Shown here in pieces: positions 1 to 8,519 of a DNA stretch of 64,000 bases (position 1 is its first letter; each line of letters begins with the position of its first letter). Both the position numbers and the translations under genes were made by a program. The stretch lies in the NCBI RefSeq assembly GCF_001422925.1, contig NZ_LMNI01000010.1:124001-188000 (forward strand). The letters run 5' to 3'. This DNA comes from Microbacterium sp. Leaf288 (GTDB lineage Bacteria > Actinomycetota > Actinomycetes > Actinomycetales > Microbacteriaceae). The notes under the pieces were generated by a model, which had not been told where the DNA came from, did not search any database, and worked only from the letters and a program-made list of their open reading frames with translations.

Positions 1-227
1 TGCTGCTCGGACTCGGCGGTCTCATCGTCGGGGTGTCGCAGCAGTTGATCGTCGTCGGGGTCATCGGATTCGTCGTGATGCTGGGTGGGGTGCTCCTCGC
101 CGTCACACCGGGCCGCGGTCCCGGCAAGATGCGCGTCGAGCCCGAGCGACCGGCCAAACCCCAGAACAACTCTTCGTTCATGGATCGCATGAACGACCGC
201 TGGGACAAGCGGCAGGAGGAGCGCTGA
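1..227 (+). CDS. DUF3040 membrane protein, C-terminal part
   Basis: The reading frame is open from base 3, so the start lies upstream of the window. What remains is one or two hydrophobic segments (roughly codons 1-35), then a basic, polar tail ending in FMDRMNDRWDKRQEER. This tail and the position directly before mraZ match the small actinobacterial DUF3040 membrane proteins, whose function is unknown. A strong terminator follows, so it is not cotranscribed with mraZ. The family call rests on the tail and on synteny because the diagnostic N-terminal part is missing. Confidence 0.7.
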   Translation, partial: LLGLGGLIVGVSQQLIVVGVIGFVVMLGGVLLAVTPGRGPGKMRVEPERPAKPQNNSSFMDRMNDRWDKRQEER

Positions 228-255
228 GCGTCCCCGCCGCCTGAATCGGCACGAG

Positions 256-285
256 AAGCACCGACCTTCGGGTCGGTGCTTTTTT
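256..285 (+). terminator. Rho-independent terminator before mraZ
   Basis: A perfect 11-bp stem (256-266 with 271-281) closed by a TTCG tetraloop runs into a T tract (281-285). It separates the DUF3040 gene from the mraZ transcription unit. Confidence 0.88.
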
Positions 286-357
286 GTTGCCCGCGCGCCG
301 CCCGTAGATCCCGCCGCAAGGGGCGTGGGGGAGCGCCGGATCACAAATCGGTAGCGA

Positions 358-382
358 AGTGGAGGAGAGTGGAGTAAAGTGG
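358..382 (+). promoter_or_regulatory. Putative MraZ operator (three AGTGG repeats)
   Basis: AGTGG occurs at 358-362, 368-372 and 378-382, an exact 10-base period, 43 bases before mraZ. MraZ proteins of other bacteria bind direct repeats containing a TGG core in their own promoter, so this is probably the autoregulatory site of the cluster. A clear -10 hexamer was not identified. Confidence 0.6.
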
Positions 383-424
383 CGCACAACCCGGGGGGCC
401 GGACGAAGGGGGTGTGATGTACCG

Positions 425-856
425 ATGCTTTTGGGCACGCACACACCCAAGCTCGATGACAAAGGGCGCGTCATCCTCCCGGCGAAGTTCCGCGACGACC
501 TTGGTGGGGGTGTCGTCGTGACGCGCGGACAGGATCGCTGCCTGTACGTGTTCAGCGAGAAGGAGTTCGAACGGGTGCACGACCGCATCCGCGAGGCGCC
601 TCTTGCGAACAAGCAGGCGCGCGACTTCCTGCGCATGTTCCTCTCCGGCGCGAGCGCCGAGAAGCCCGACAGCCAGAACCGCATCACCATCCCCCCTCCG
701 CTGCGCGCATACGCCGGCCTGGAGCGCGACCTCGTCGTCACCGGCGTAGGCGCCCATGCCGAGATCTGGGACGCCACGGCGTGGAACACCTACGCCGAGG
801 CCAACGAAGAGAGCTACGCCGAGCTGGAGCAGGAGGTGATTCCGGGCCTGTTCTGA
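425..856 (+). CDS. mraZ: MraZ transcriptional regulator
   Basis: A 143-aa protein with the two tandem AbrB/SpoVT-like MraZ halves: one begins [20 protein letters not shown] near residue 3 and the second has [13 protein letters not shown] near residue 84. MraZ binds DNA over its own promoter and tunes the dcw cluster. The length is typical. ATG 425 was chosen because the family normally starts MxLGT; the frame is open further upstream but that part is not conserved. The three AGTGG repeats upstream are its likely target. First gene of the cluster, followed by rsmH after a 103-base gap. Confidence 0.95.
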   Translation: MLLGTHTPKLDDKGRVILPAKFRDDLGGGVVVTRGQDRCLYVFSEKEFERVHDRIREAPLANKQARDFLRMFLSGASAEKPDSQNRITIPPPLRAYAGLERDLVVTGVGAHAEIWDATAWNTYAEANEESYAELEQEVIPGLF

Positions 857-959
857 GCCCTCGGCCGTGACTCCCAGCTGCTCGTGCCCTGTCGCCACTT
901 CCCCGGTGCCAGGTCGGAGCGGGTGGGGATCAGGGCCTGGGGACCAGGACTGCCAGGTG

Positions 960-1931
960 ATGATGAACCTGCGCGACATCCACACCCCGGTCATGCTGGA
1001 GCGCTGCATCGAGCTGCTGGCTCCCGCCCTCGAGCGCGACGGCGCCGTCTTCGTCGATGCCACGCTCGGCATGGGCGGGCACTCCGAGGCGTTCCTGCAG
1101 CGCTTCCCGAAGCTCCAGCTCGTCGGCCTCGACCGTGACACCGACGCGCTCCGCATCGCGGGGGAGCGCCTCGCGCCCTTCGGCGACCGCGTGCACCTCG
1201 TGCACACGGTCTACGACGGGATCGCAGATGCGGTGACAGCCAGCGGGTTCGCGGCGGCTGACGGCATCCTGTTCGATCTGGGCGTCTCGTCGCTGCAGCT
1301 CGACGTCGCCGACCGCGGGTTCGCCTACGCCCAGGATGCACCGCTCGACATGCGCATGGACCAGTCGGCCGGCACGACCGCGGCAGACATCCTCGCCACC
1401 TACGGCGAGGGCGATCTGCGGCGCATCTTCGAGCGCTACGGCGAGGAGAAGCTCGCGGGCCGCTACGCCCGCGCGATCATCGCCGCACGTGCCGAAGCGC
1501 CGATCGATCGGTCCGGCCGGCTGGTCGAGATCCTGCAGGCGGCGACTCCCGCCGCCGTGCAGCGCACGGGGCACCCTGCGAAGCGCGTGTTCCAGGCGCT
1601 GCGCATCGAGGTCAACCGCGAGCTGTCGGTGCTCGAGCGCGCGGTGCCGTCCGCCCTCGGCATCGTGCCGGTCGGCGGCCGCATCGTCGTGCTGTCGTAC
1701 CAGTCCCTCGAGGATCGCCTCATCAAGCGTGCGTTCGCCGAGGCTTCGGCGTCGACCGCGCCCCAGGGCCTGCCGGTCGAGCTGCCCGAGCACGCGCCCA
1801 AGTTCCGACTGCTCGTCAAAGGTGCCGAGCTCGCCACCGACGAGGAGCGCGCGGTCAATCCGCGCGCGACGCCGGTGCGCCTCCGAGCCGCTGAGCGCGT
1901 GAGGCCCGAGCACGCGGAGGGTGCCTCATGA
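960..1931 (+). CDS. rsmH: 16S rRNA (cytosine-1402-N4)-methyltransferase RsmH
   Basis: 323 aa. RsmH transfers a methyl group from SAM to N4 of C1402 in 16S rRNA. The N-terminus has the family signature [15 protein letters not shown] and the SAM-binding motif [15 protein letters not shown] (about residues 31-45). Further family blocks are [24 protein letters not shown] and [14 protein letters not shown]. An upstream GTG is in frame, but homology begins only at the tandem ATGs at 960/963, which follow AGGA at 946-949. Its stop overlaps the next start (ATGA, 1928-1931), so the two are translationally coupled. Confidence 0.95.
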   Translation: MMNLRDIHTPVMLERCIELLAPALERDGAVFVDATLGMGGHSEAFLQRFPKLQLVGLDRDTDALRIAGERLAPFGDRVHLVHTVYDGIADAVTASGFAAADGILFDLGVSSLQLDVADRGFAYAQDAPLDMRMDQSAGTTAADILATYGEGDLRRIFERYGEEKLAGRYARAIIAARAEAPIDRSGRLVEILQAATPAAVQRTGHPAKRVFQALRIEVNRELSVLERAVPSALGIVPVGGRIVVLSYQSLEDRLIKRAFAEASASTAPQGLPVELPEHAPKFRLLVKGAELATDEERAVNPRATPVRLRAAERVRPEHAEGAS

Positions 1932-2530
1932 GCACGATCGCGAATGCCACGACCAGCGCCCGCCTCGGCCGGGCTGCCGCTCCGGAGAGGACGGATGACC
2001 CGCGCCGCCGTCTGCGGGTGCTCGACGCGCCGGCCCGCCGGCGTCGCCCGAAGCTCTTCTACGGCATCGTCGCGGTGCTGGGGGCGTTCCTCATCGGGGC
2101 CGCCCAGATGTCGCTGTCGATCATGACGACGCAGGGGACGTACGAGATCGCCGCCCTGACGAAGGAACAGCGCGACCTCACATACGAGAAGCAGATCCTC
2201 TATGACGACGTCGCGGGGCTCAGCTCGCCGCAGTACCTGGCGGCGAACGCGGCGGCCCTGGGCATGGTGATCAACGAGGCGCCGAGCTATCTGCGGCTGA
2301 GCGACGGAGCGATCCTCGGTCCGTCCGAGGTCGCGATGGGCACCTCGTCGGTCGACGCGATCGGCCGCGGATCCGTACCCAACGCGCTCATCACGAACAC
2401 GCCCCTGGTGACCGTGCCCGACGCCACGATCGACGGGCTGCCGGTCGAGGTCGCCGAGACGCCCGACGGCGGAGTCGGCAACACTCCGCCCCCGCTCACG
2501 GACGGATTGCCCACCCCGAGCACACACTGA
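1928..2530 (+). CDS. FtsL-like cell division membrane protein
   Basis: 200 aa. There is a basic cytoplasmic N-terminus, one membrane segment at about residues 43-65, a short helical stretch rich in charged residues (68-100), and a proline/threonine-rich outer tail. Topology, position between rsmH and ftsI, and coupling to rsmH all match FtsL. FtsL is poorly conserved and stabilises the FtsQLB complex at the septum. Sequence similarity alone would not identify it, so the role is inferred from topology and synteny. The long disordered C-terminus is more than most FtsL proteins carry. Confidence 0.6.
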   Translation: MSTIANATTSARLGRAAAPERTDDPRRRLRVLDAPARRRRPKLFYGIVAVLGAFLIGAAQMSLSIMTTQGTYEIAALTKEQRDLTYEKQILYDDVAGLSSPQYLAANAAALGMVINEAPSYLRLSDGAILGPSEVAMGTSSVDAIGRGSVPNALITNTPLVTVPDATIDGLPVEVAETPDGGVGNTPPPLTDGLPTPSTH

Positions 2531-2562
2531 AGCGACGACGCCGAGCCGAGAACCGATCGAGA

Positions 2563-2608
2563 CGCCCCGCTGCGCGGGGCGCAGAGCACGAGACGCAGAG
2601 CACGAGAC
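2563..2608 (+). repeat. Hairpin and tandem 14-bp repeat before ftsI
   Basis: An 8-bp hairpin (2563-2570 with 2574-2581, loop TGC) has no T tract. Beside it are two perfect tandem copies of GCAGAGCACGAGAC (2581-2594 and 2595-2608), which end four bases before the ftsI start. No convincing Shine-Dalgarno is visible for ftsI, so these elements may affect its translation; that is inference. Confidence 0.45.
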
Positions 2609-2612
2609 GCAG

Positions 2613-4397
2613 ATGACGACACGAAGCACGAGAAGCCCCCGCCGCCGCACCGTCGTGGCCCTCGCCGTCGTCCTGGCCGTGCTCGCCGGATTCATCGTCC
2701 GCCTCGTCGACATCCAGGTCGTGAACGCCGACGACCACATCAAGGACTCGCTCGACGTCGCGTTCGCGGGCCAGCAGACGCTCTACGGCACGCGCGGCTC
2801 GATCGTCGACACGAACGGGCAGACCCTGGCGGGCAGCATCCTCCGCTACGACTGCCAGCTCTCACCGCTGCTCATCACCCAGATCGACGAGCAGGTGCTC
2901 TCGGGCGACTCCGACGCCCGGCTGTGGGCGGACGTGTCGAACGACGTGGCCGAGATCACGGGCCAGACGCCCGAAGAGGTCCGTGCGATCGTCGGCACCG
3001 CTCTCGCGGAGGACCCGAACTCGCAGTACGCCGTGCTCAAGAAGGGCGTCTCGACCGAGCAGTTCCGCGCCCTGGCCGACCTCAAGACGCCCTACATCGC
3101 GTGCGTCTCGCACCCCGCGCGCACGTACCCCGACGGTGCAGTCGCCGGCAACCTGATCGGGTTCGTCGGCTCTGACGGGACGCCTCTCGAGAGCCTCGAG
3201 CGGTCGCAGAACGCCTGCCTCGCTGCGACCGACGGCACGCGCACGTACGAGAAGGGCAAGGACGGCGTCGTCATCCCGGGCACCGAGCAGGAGACGCCCG
3301 CGACGGACGGCGGCACGCTGCAGTTGACCATCGACCGCGATCTGCAGTGGTACATGCAGCAGCTGATCGCCGAGCAGACCCAGACGATGGCCGCGCAGCG
3401 CGGCGCGATCCTCGTCTACGAGGTGAAGACGGGCAAGGTCCGTGCGGCCGCCGAGTATCCCACCGTCGACCCCAACGACTTCGAAGCCGCAGAGGTGAAG
3501 GACCGCACGAGCAGCATCTTCCTCGGCACATTCGAGCCGGGGTCCACGTTCAAGGGCCTGACGGCGGCGACGGTCATCGACGCCGGGGGGCAGACCCCGA
3601 ACTCCACCGTCGTGGCCTCGAGCCTCGAGAACTTCGACGGGGGCGCGCGCGTGCGCGACTCGTTCCAGCACCCGGCCAACACCTATACCCTCACCGGCGT
3701 GCTCATCGACTCGTCGAACGCGGGCATCTCGAAGTTCAGCCAGAAGGTCGACAAGCAGACGCGCTACGACTACTTCAAGCGGTTCGGCATCGGCGACAGC
3801 ACGGCCTCCGGGTACCCCGGCGAGGGCCAGGGTCTCCTCTACCCCGCGGACCAGTGGGGCGCGCAGACCACTCTCAACACCTCGTTCGGCCAGGGCGTCA
3901 CGACGACCATGCCCGAGCTCGCCCGGGCGTACGGCGCGATCGTGAACGGCGGCGTCAAGATGCCGCTGCAGATCATCGAGTCGTGCACGAAGGCCGACGG
4001 CACCGTCGTCGAGCCTGAGGTGGCGGAGCCGGAACGGGTCATCAGCGAGGGAACCTCCGCCGAGATGCGCGAGATGCTCGAGAACGTGTTCCTGCAGGCG
4101 CCCTACGCCAAGACGGTCGCGATCCCGGGCTACCGCCTCGGCGGCAAGACGGGCACCGGTGAGAAGAGCGACGGCCAGGGCAACTACAAGGCCGGCGTGT
4201 ACTACACGACGATGGTCGGATTCGCCCCCGCCGACGACCCCGAGTACGTGGTCGTCGTCACCCTCGACGAGCCGACGAAGGTAACATCGTCTGCGGCCAA
4301 CGCGACCGCGTTCCAGAAGGCCATGACCCAGGTTCTCAAGACCTACCGCGTCATGCCCTCGACGACGTCGCCGGAGCTGCTGCCCAAGTTCGGGTAG
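2613..4397 (+). CDS. ftsI: Peptidoglycan D,D-transpeptidase FtsI (PBP3)
   Basis: 594 aa, class B penicillin-binding protein that cross-links septal peptidoglycan with FtsW. After a cytoplasmic basic stretch there is one membrane anchor (about 13-32). A dimerisation domain follows, then the transpeptidase with all three active-site motifs: STFK at 311-314 (nucleophile Ser311), SSN at 367-369 and KTG at 512-514. Length is normal. No murE follows: murF starts 26 bases after the stop, unlike the common ftsI-murE-murF order. Confidence 0.95.
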   Translation: MTTRSTRSPRRRTVVALAVVLAVLAGFIVRLVDIQVVNADDHIKDSLDVAFAGQQTLYGTRGSIVDTNGQTLAGSILRYDCQLSPLLITQIDEQVLSGDSDARLWADVSNDVAEITGQTPEEVRAIVGTALAEDPNSQYAVLKKGVSTEQFRALADLKTPYIACVSHPARTYPDGAVAGNLIGFVGSDGTPLESLERSQNACLAATDGTRTYEKGKDGVVIPGTEQETPATDGGTLQLTIDRDLQWYMQQLIAEQTQTMAAQRGAILVYEVKTGKVRAAAEYPTVDPNDFEAAEVKDRTSSIFLGTFEPGSTFKGLTAATVIDAGGQTPNSTVVASSLENFDGGARVRDSFQHPANTYTLTGVLIDSSNAGISKFSQKVDKQTRYDYFKRFGIGDSTASGYPGEGQGLLYPADQWGAQTTLNTSFGQGVTTTMPELARAYGAIVNGGVKMPLQIIESCTKADGTVVEPEVAEPERVISEGTSAEMREMLENVFLQAPYAKTVAIPGYRLGGKTGTGEKSDGQGNYKAGVYYTTMVGFAPADDPEYVVVVTLDEPTKVTSSAANATAFQKAMTQVLKTYRVMPSTTSPELLPKFG

Positions 4398-4423
4398 TGT
4401 CCCGAGCTTCCGGAGTTCCCCAC

Positions 4424-5839
4424 ATGATCGCGCTCAACATCGCCCAGATCGCCCACGCCGTTTCGGGCGAAGTGCACCTCGAGAACGGCGACACCCTCGA
4501 CACCGTCGTGTCGGGGGCGGTCGACACCGATTCCCGCCTCATCGAGCCCGGCGGCGTCTTCGTCGCCAAGCCGGGCGAAGAGACCGACGGGCACCTGTTC
4601 GTCGACGCGGCCGTCGAGAAGGGCGCCGCCCTGGCCCTCGTCGAGCGGCGGGTCGAGGCATCCGTGTCCCAGATCGTCGTGGCCGATGTCGTCGCGGCGC
4701 TCGCCGCCCTGGCTCGCGAGGTCGTGAGGACGGTTCGGGATGCTGCCGACCTGCGCGTCGTCGGCATCACCGGGTCGAACGGCAAGACGACGACCAAGAA
4801 CCTGCTCGCCCGCATCCTCGAGGGGGAGGGCGAGACCGTCTCTCCGAAGGCGTCGTTCAACAACGAGGTCGGCGCACCGCTCACGATGCTGCGCGTCACC
4901 GGCACCACGAAGTACCTCGTCAGCGAATTCGGCGCGAGCGCGCCGGGGGAGATCGCCCGCCTCGCCGGACTCGTCGACCCCGATGTCGGCGTCGTGCTGA
5001 TGGTCGGCATGGCGCACGCCGGCGGCTTCGGCGGGATCGAGGCGACCTTCCACGCGAAGTCGGAGCTCGTGCGCGCGCTGAGCGCCGGGGGAGTGGCGGT
5101 GCTCAACGCCGACGACGCCCGCGTCGCCGCCATGGCGCCCATCGCCGCCGAGCAGGGCGCGAGCGTGCGCTGGTTCGGCCGGGGGCCCGCCGCCACCGAT
5201 GTGCGCGCCGACGACGTCGTGGTCACGGCATCCGGAACCTCGTTCACGGTGACCGCCGACGGCGTCTCGCTGCCCCTGCGCCTGCGGGTGCTGGGCGAGC
5301 ACCACGTCATGAACGCCCTGGCGGCGATCGCCGCCGCGACGACCTTCGGGGTCTCGCTCGCCGACGCCGTCGCGCGCCTGGAGACCGTCGAGATCGCCGA
5401 GCGGTGGCGCATGCAGCCCCTCGGGTCGGAGCGCGTGCGCATCATCAACGACGCCTACAACGCCAGCCCCGACTCGATGTCCGCGGCCCTGCGCACCCTC
5501 GCGCAGATCACCGGGCCCGGTGAGCGCACCGTCGCCGTGCTCGGCGCGATGAGCGAGCTCGGCGAGTACGCCGAGGAGGAGCACGACCGGGTCGGGCTGC
5601 TGGCCGTGAGGCTCGGCATCCAGCGCATCGTCGTCGTGGGCGACGCTGCGCGCCGCATGTACCTCGAGGCCGTGGCGCAGGGCTCGTGGGACAACGAGGC
5701 CGTCTTCTTCTCGACCGCCGACGAGGCGTTCGAGTACCTGCAGGGTGAGCTGCGCGACGGCGACCGTGTGCTGGTGAAGTCGTCGAACTCCGCCGGGCTC
5801 CGGTTCCTCGGCGATCGTCTGGGAGAATCGTTCTCGTGA
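4424..5839 (+). CDS. murF: UDP-MurNAc-tripeptide:D-alanyl-D-alanine ligase MurF
   Basis: 471 aa. MurF adds D-Ala-D-Ala to the UDP-MurNAc-tripeptide using ATP in the cytoplasm. The Mur-ligase P-loop GSNGKT is at 117-122. MurF-specific blocks include SFNNEVGAPLTML, NDAYNASPDSM and VKSSNSAGLRFLGD, which separate it from MurE. ATG 4424 is preceded by GGAG at 4412-4415 with 8-base spacing; an in-frame GTG at 4397 lacks such a site. The stop overlaps the mraY start by four bases. Confidence 0.95.
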   Translation: MIALNIAQIAHAVSGEVHLENGDTLDTVVSGAVDTDSRLIEPGGVFVAKPGEETDGHLFVDAAVEKGAALALVERRVEASVSQIVVADVVAALAALAREVVRTVRDAADLRVVGITGSNGKTTTKNLLARILEGEGETVSPKASFNNEVGAPLTMLRVTGTTKYLVSEFGASAPGEIARLAGLVDPDVGVVLMVGMAHAGGFGGIEATFHAKSELVRALSAGGVAVLNADDARVAAMAPIAAEQGASVRWFGRGPAATDVRADDVVVTASGTSFTVTADGVSLPLRLRVLGEHHVMNALAAIAAATTFGVSLADAVARLETVEIAERWRMQPLGSERVRIINDAYNASPDSMSAALRTLAQITGPGERTVAVLGAMSELGEYAEEEHDRVGLLAVRLGIQRIVVVGDAARRMYLEAVAQGSWDNEAVFFSTADEAFEYLQGELRDGDRVLVKSSNSAGLRFLGDRLGESFS

Positions 5840-6948
5840 GATCACTCCTAACTGCGGCGGCGATCTCGCTGGCATTCACGCTCTTCCTCACCCCCGTGTT
5901 CCTGCGGCTGTTCCGCAAATGGGGATGGGGCCAGGTGATCCGGACGCCGGAAGACATCCGCAACCCCAACCACCAGACCAAGCGCGGCACGCCCACCATG
6001 GGCGGCACGATCTTCATCGTCGGCACGATCGTCGGCTACCTGGTCGGGTGCTACGTCGGCAACAACCCGCCGACCGTCTCAGGCCTGCTCGTGATCTGGA
6101 TGATGGTCGGTCTCGGCGCGGTCGGCTTCATCGACGACTACATGAAGGTGCGCCAGCAGAAGTTCATGGGCCTGAGCGGCTGGCGCAAGGTCGCCGGTCA
6201 GGTCGCCGTCACGGTGCCGTTCGGCATCGTCGCGCTGAACTTCCCCAACCAGTTCGACCAGACGCCGGCGTCGCCGTTCATCTCGGTGTTCCGAGACGTG
6301 CCGGCCCTGGGCTTCATGACCCTCGGGCTCATCGTCGGCTGGATCCTCTACCTCGCGTGGATCACGTTCATCGGCGTCGCCTTCTCCAACAGCACGAATG
6401 TGACCGACGGCCTCGACGGCATGGCCGCGGGCGCGGCGATCTTCGTCGTCGGCGCGTACAGCCTCATCGCGTTCTGGCAGTTCAACCAGGCGTGCTGGGG
6501 CGGCGACGCCCTCTCGGCCGCGGCGAAGGCCGCGTGCTACCCGACGCGCGATCCGTTCGACCTCGCGATCATCTCGGCGTCCTTCGTCGGCGCGCTCGTC
6601 GGGTTCCTCTGGTGGAACGCCCCCAAGGCCAAGGTCTTCATGGGCGACGTGGGATCGATGGCGATCGGCGGCGTCATCGCCGCGATGGCGATCCTCACCC
6701 GCACCGAGCTGCTCGCCGTGCTCGTCGCCGGCGTCTTCATCATCGGCCCGGGATCGGTGATCCTGCAGCGCCTCTACTTCAAGATCACGCGCGGCAAGCG
6801 CCTCTTCCTCATGAGCCCGTTCCACCACCACCTCGAGCTGCGGGGCTGGTCGGAGGTCACCATCGTCGTGCGCATGTGGATCATCGCCGGCCTCCTGGCG
6901 GTGTCGGGCGTCGGATTCTTCTACGTCGAATGGCTCTCTCGCACATGA
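5836..6948 (+). CDS. mraY: Phospho-MurNAc-pentapeptide transferase MraY
   Basis: 370 aa, polytopic inner-membrane enzyme that moves phospho-MurNAc-pentapeptide to undecaprenyl phosphate, forming lipid I. Diagnostic motifs are TKRGTPTMGG near residue 48, the Asp-Asp of GFIDDYMKV, NSTNVTDGLDGMA, GDVGSMAIGG and the histidine triad of SPFHHHLELRGW near the C-terminus. GTG start at 5836 overlaps the murF stop, and its own stop overlaps the murD start, so murF-mraY-murD are coupled. Confidence 0.97.
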   Translation: MRSLLTAAAISLAFTLFLTPVFLRLFRKWGWGQVIRTPEDIRNPNHQTKRGTPTMGGTIFIVGTIVGYLVGCYVGNNPPTVSGLLVIWMMVGLGAVGFIDDYMKVRQQKFMGLSGWRKVAGQVAVTVPFGIVALNFPNQFDQTPASPFISVFRDVPALGFMTLGLIVGWILYLAWITFIGVAFSNSTNVTDGLDGMAAGAAIFVVGAYSLIAFWQFNQACWGGDALSAAAKAACYPTRDPFDLAIISASFVGALVGFLWWNAPKAKVFMGDVGSMAIGGVIAAMAILTRTELLAVLVAGVFIIGPGSVILQRLYFKITRGKRLFLMSPFHHHLELRGWSEVTIVVRMWIIAGLLAVSGVGFFYVEWLSRT

Positions 6949-8519
6949 CCTCGGAACGCCTGCGCACCCTCACCAGCTGGAACGCCGACTGGAAGGGCCT
7001 GCGGGTCGCCGTGCTCGGCCTGTCGGTCACCGGCTTCTCCGTCGCCGACACCCTCGCCGAGCTCGGCGCGGACGTGCTCGTCGTCACCGAGAAGGCCGAC
7101 GACGAGTACGCGCGCCTCCTGCCCGTCATCGGCGCGCGCCTCTGGACCGGCTCCCTGGAGTCGGTTCCCGCCGAGCTCGTCGAGTTCGCGCCCGAGGTCG
7201 TCGTGGCGTCGCCGGGGTTCGCGCCGAGGCATCCGCTCATCTCGTGGGCGCGGGAGAGCGACATCGCGCTGTGGGGCGACGTCGAGCTCGCGTGGCGCGT
7301 GCGCGACAAGGTGATCAGGGCCGACGGCACGCCCGCCGACTGGATCCTCATCACCGGCACCAACGGCAAGACCACGACCACGCGGCTCACGGCCACGATG
7401 CTCGTCGCCGGGGGCCTGCGCGCCGCGCCGGTCGGCAACATCGGCACGCCCGTGCTCGACGCGGTGCGCGACCCCGAAGGGTTCGACGCGCTCGTGGTCG
7501 AGCTGTCGAGCCATCAGCTCTGGTACCTCGCGCTGCAGGACTCGCCCGACCCGCTGTCACCGCACGCGGCCGTGTGCCTCAACCTCGCCGACGACCACCT
7601 CGAGTGGCACGGCTCGTTCGACGAGTATCGCGCCGCCAAGGCGCACGTGTACGACAACACCCGCGTCGCCTGCGTCTACAACAAGGCGGATGCCGCCACC
7701 CAGGCGATGGTCGAGGACGCCGAGGTCGTCGAGGGCGCCCGCGCCATCGGCTTCGACCTGGGTGTTCCGGGGCCAAGCGACCTCGGCGTCGTCGAGGGGA
7801 TCGTCGTCGACCGCGCGTTCCTCGAAGACCGGCACAAGAGCGCCCTGGAGCTCACGACGGTCGAGGAGCTCGCCTCCCTCGGGCTCGCCGCGCCGCACAT
7901 CGTCGCGAACCTCCTCGCCGCGGCAGCGCTCGCACGGTCGCTGGATGTCGCACCCACGGCGATCCGCGACGCGTTGCGGGGCTTCCGCCTGGACCCGCAC
8001 CGCATCGAGGTCGTCGCACGCCACGCGGGCGTCACGTGGGTCGACGACTCGAAGGCCACCAACCCCCACGCCGCGGCGTCGTCGCTCGCGGCCTACCCCG
8101 GCGCCGTGTGGGTCGTCGGGGGACTGCTCAAGGGCGTCGACATCTCGGAGCTCGTCGCCGGACGCGGAGCGACCGCGAAGGCCGCGATCGTGATCGGCCT
8201 CGACCGCGCCGCCGTGGTCGCCGCGTTCGAGCGACACGCGCCGACGGTGCCCGTGTTCGAGGTGGACGCCGATGAGACTGAAGTTGTGATGGCGCAGGTC
8301 GTCGAACTGGCGGCAGGGGTGGCGCGTGACGGGGACGTCGTTCTTCTCGCTCCCGCTGCCGCATCCTTCGACCAGTTCGCGTCGTACGCGGACCGCGGCC
8401 GCAGATTCGCTGCGGCGGTGAGGGATCGGATCGGAACGGAGGACCCGGGTGACCACGACGCAGCCCCCGCGGCCCCGGACGACGCGCCCCGCTCCGCCGG
8501 CGACGAAGACCGAAGCTGA
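6945..8519 (+). CDS. murD: UDP-MurNAc-L-alanine:D-glutamate ligase MurD
   Basis: 524 aa. MurD adds D-Glu to UDP-MurNAc-L-Ala. The N-terminal Rossmann motif VAVLGLSVTGFSVA lies near residue 21 and the ATP loop GTNGKTT at 138-144; NLADDHLEWHGSF and DDSKATNPHAA follow. ATG 6945 gives a 4-base overlap with mraY; an alternative in-frame ATG at 6930 would add five residues. The protein is longer than the usual 450-480 aa because of a low-complexity C-terminus, which overlaps the ftsW start by 71 bases. Confidence 0.95.
   Translation: MTSERLRTLTSWNADWKGLRVAVLGLSVTGFSVADTLAELGADVLVVTEKADDEYARLLPVIGARLWTGSLESVPAELVEFAPEVVVASPGFAPRHPLISWARESDIALWGDVELAWRVRDKVIRADGTPADWILITGTNGKTTTTRLTATMLVAGGLRAAPVGNIGTPVLDAVRDPEGFDALVVELSSHQLWYLALQDSPDPLSPHAAVCLNLADDHLEWHGSFDEYRAAKAHVYDNTRVACVYNKADAATQAMVEDAEVVEGARAIGFDLGVPGPSDLGVVEGIVVDRAFLEDRHKSALELTTVEELASLGLAAPHIVANLLAAAALARSLDVAPTAIRDALRGFRLDPHRIEVVARHAGVTWVDDSKATNPHAAASSLAAYPGAVWVVGGLLKGVDISELVAGRGATAKAAIVIGLDRAAVVAAFERHAPTVPVFEVDADETEVVMAQVVELAAGVARDGDVVLLAPAAASFDQFASYADRGRRFAAAVRDRIGTEDPGDHDAAPAAPDDAPRSAGDEDRS

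Noticed and set aside
5919..6944. N-terminal extension of MurD through the whole mraY gene
   Set aside because: The frame is open, but MraY is intact in the other frame and MurD homology begins at 6945.
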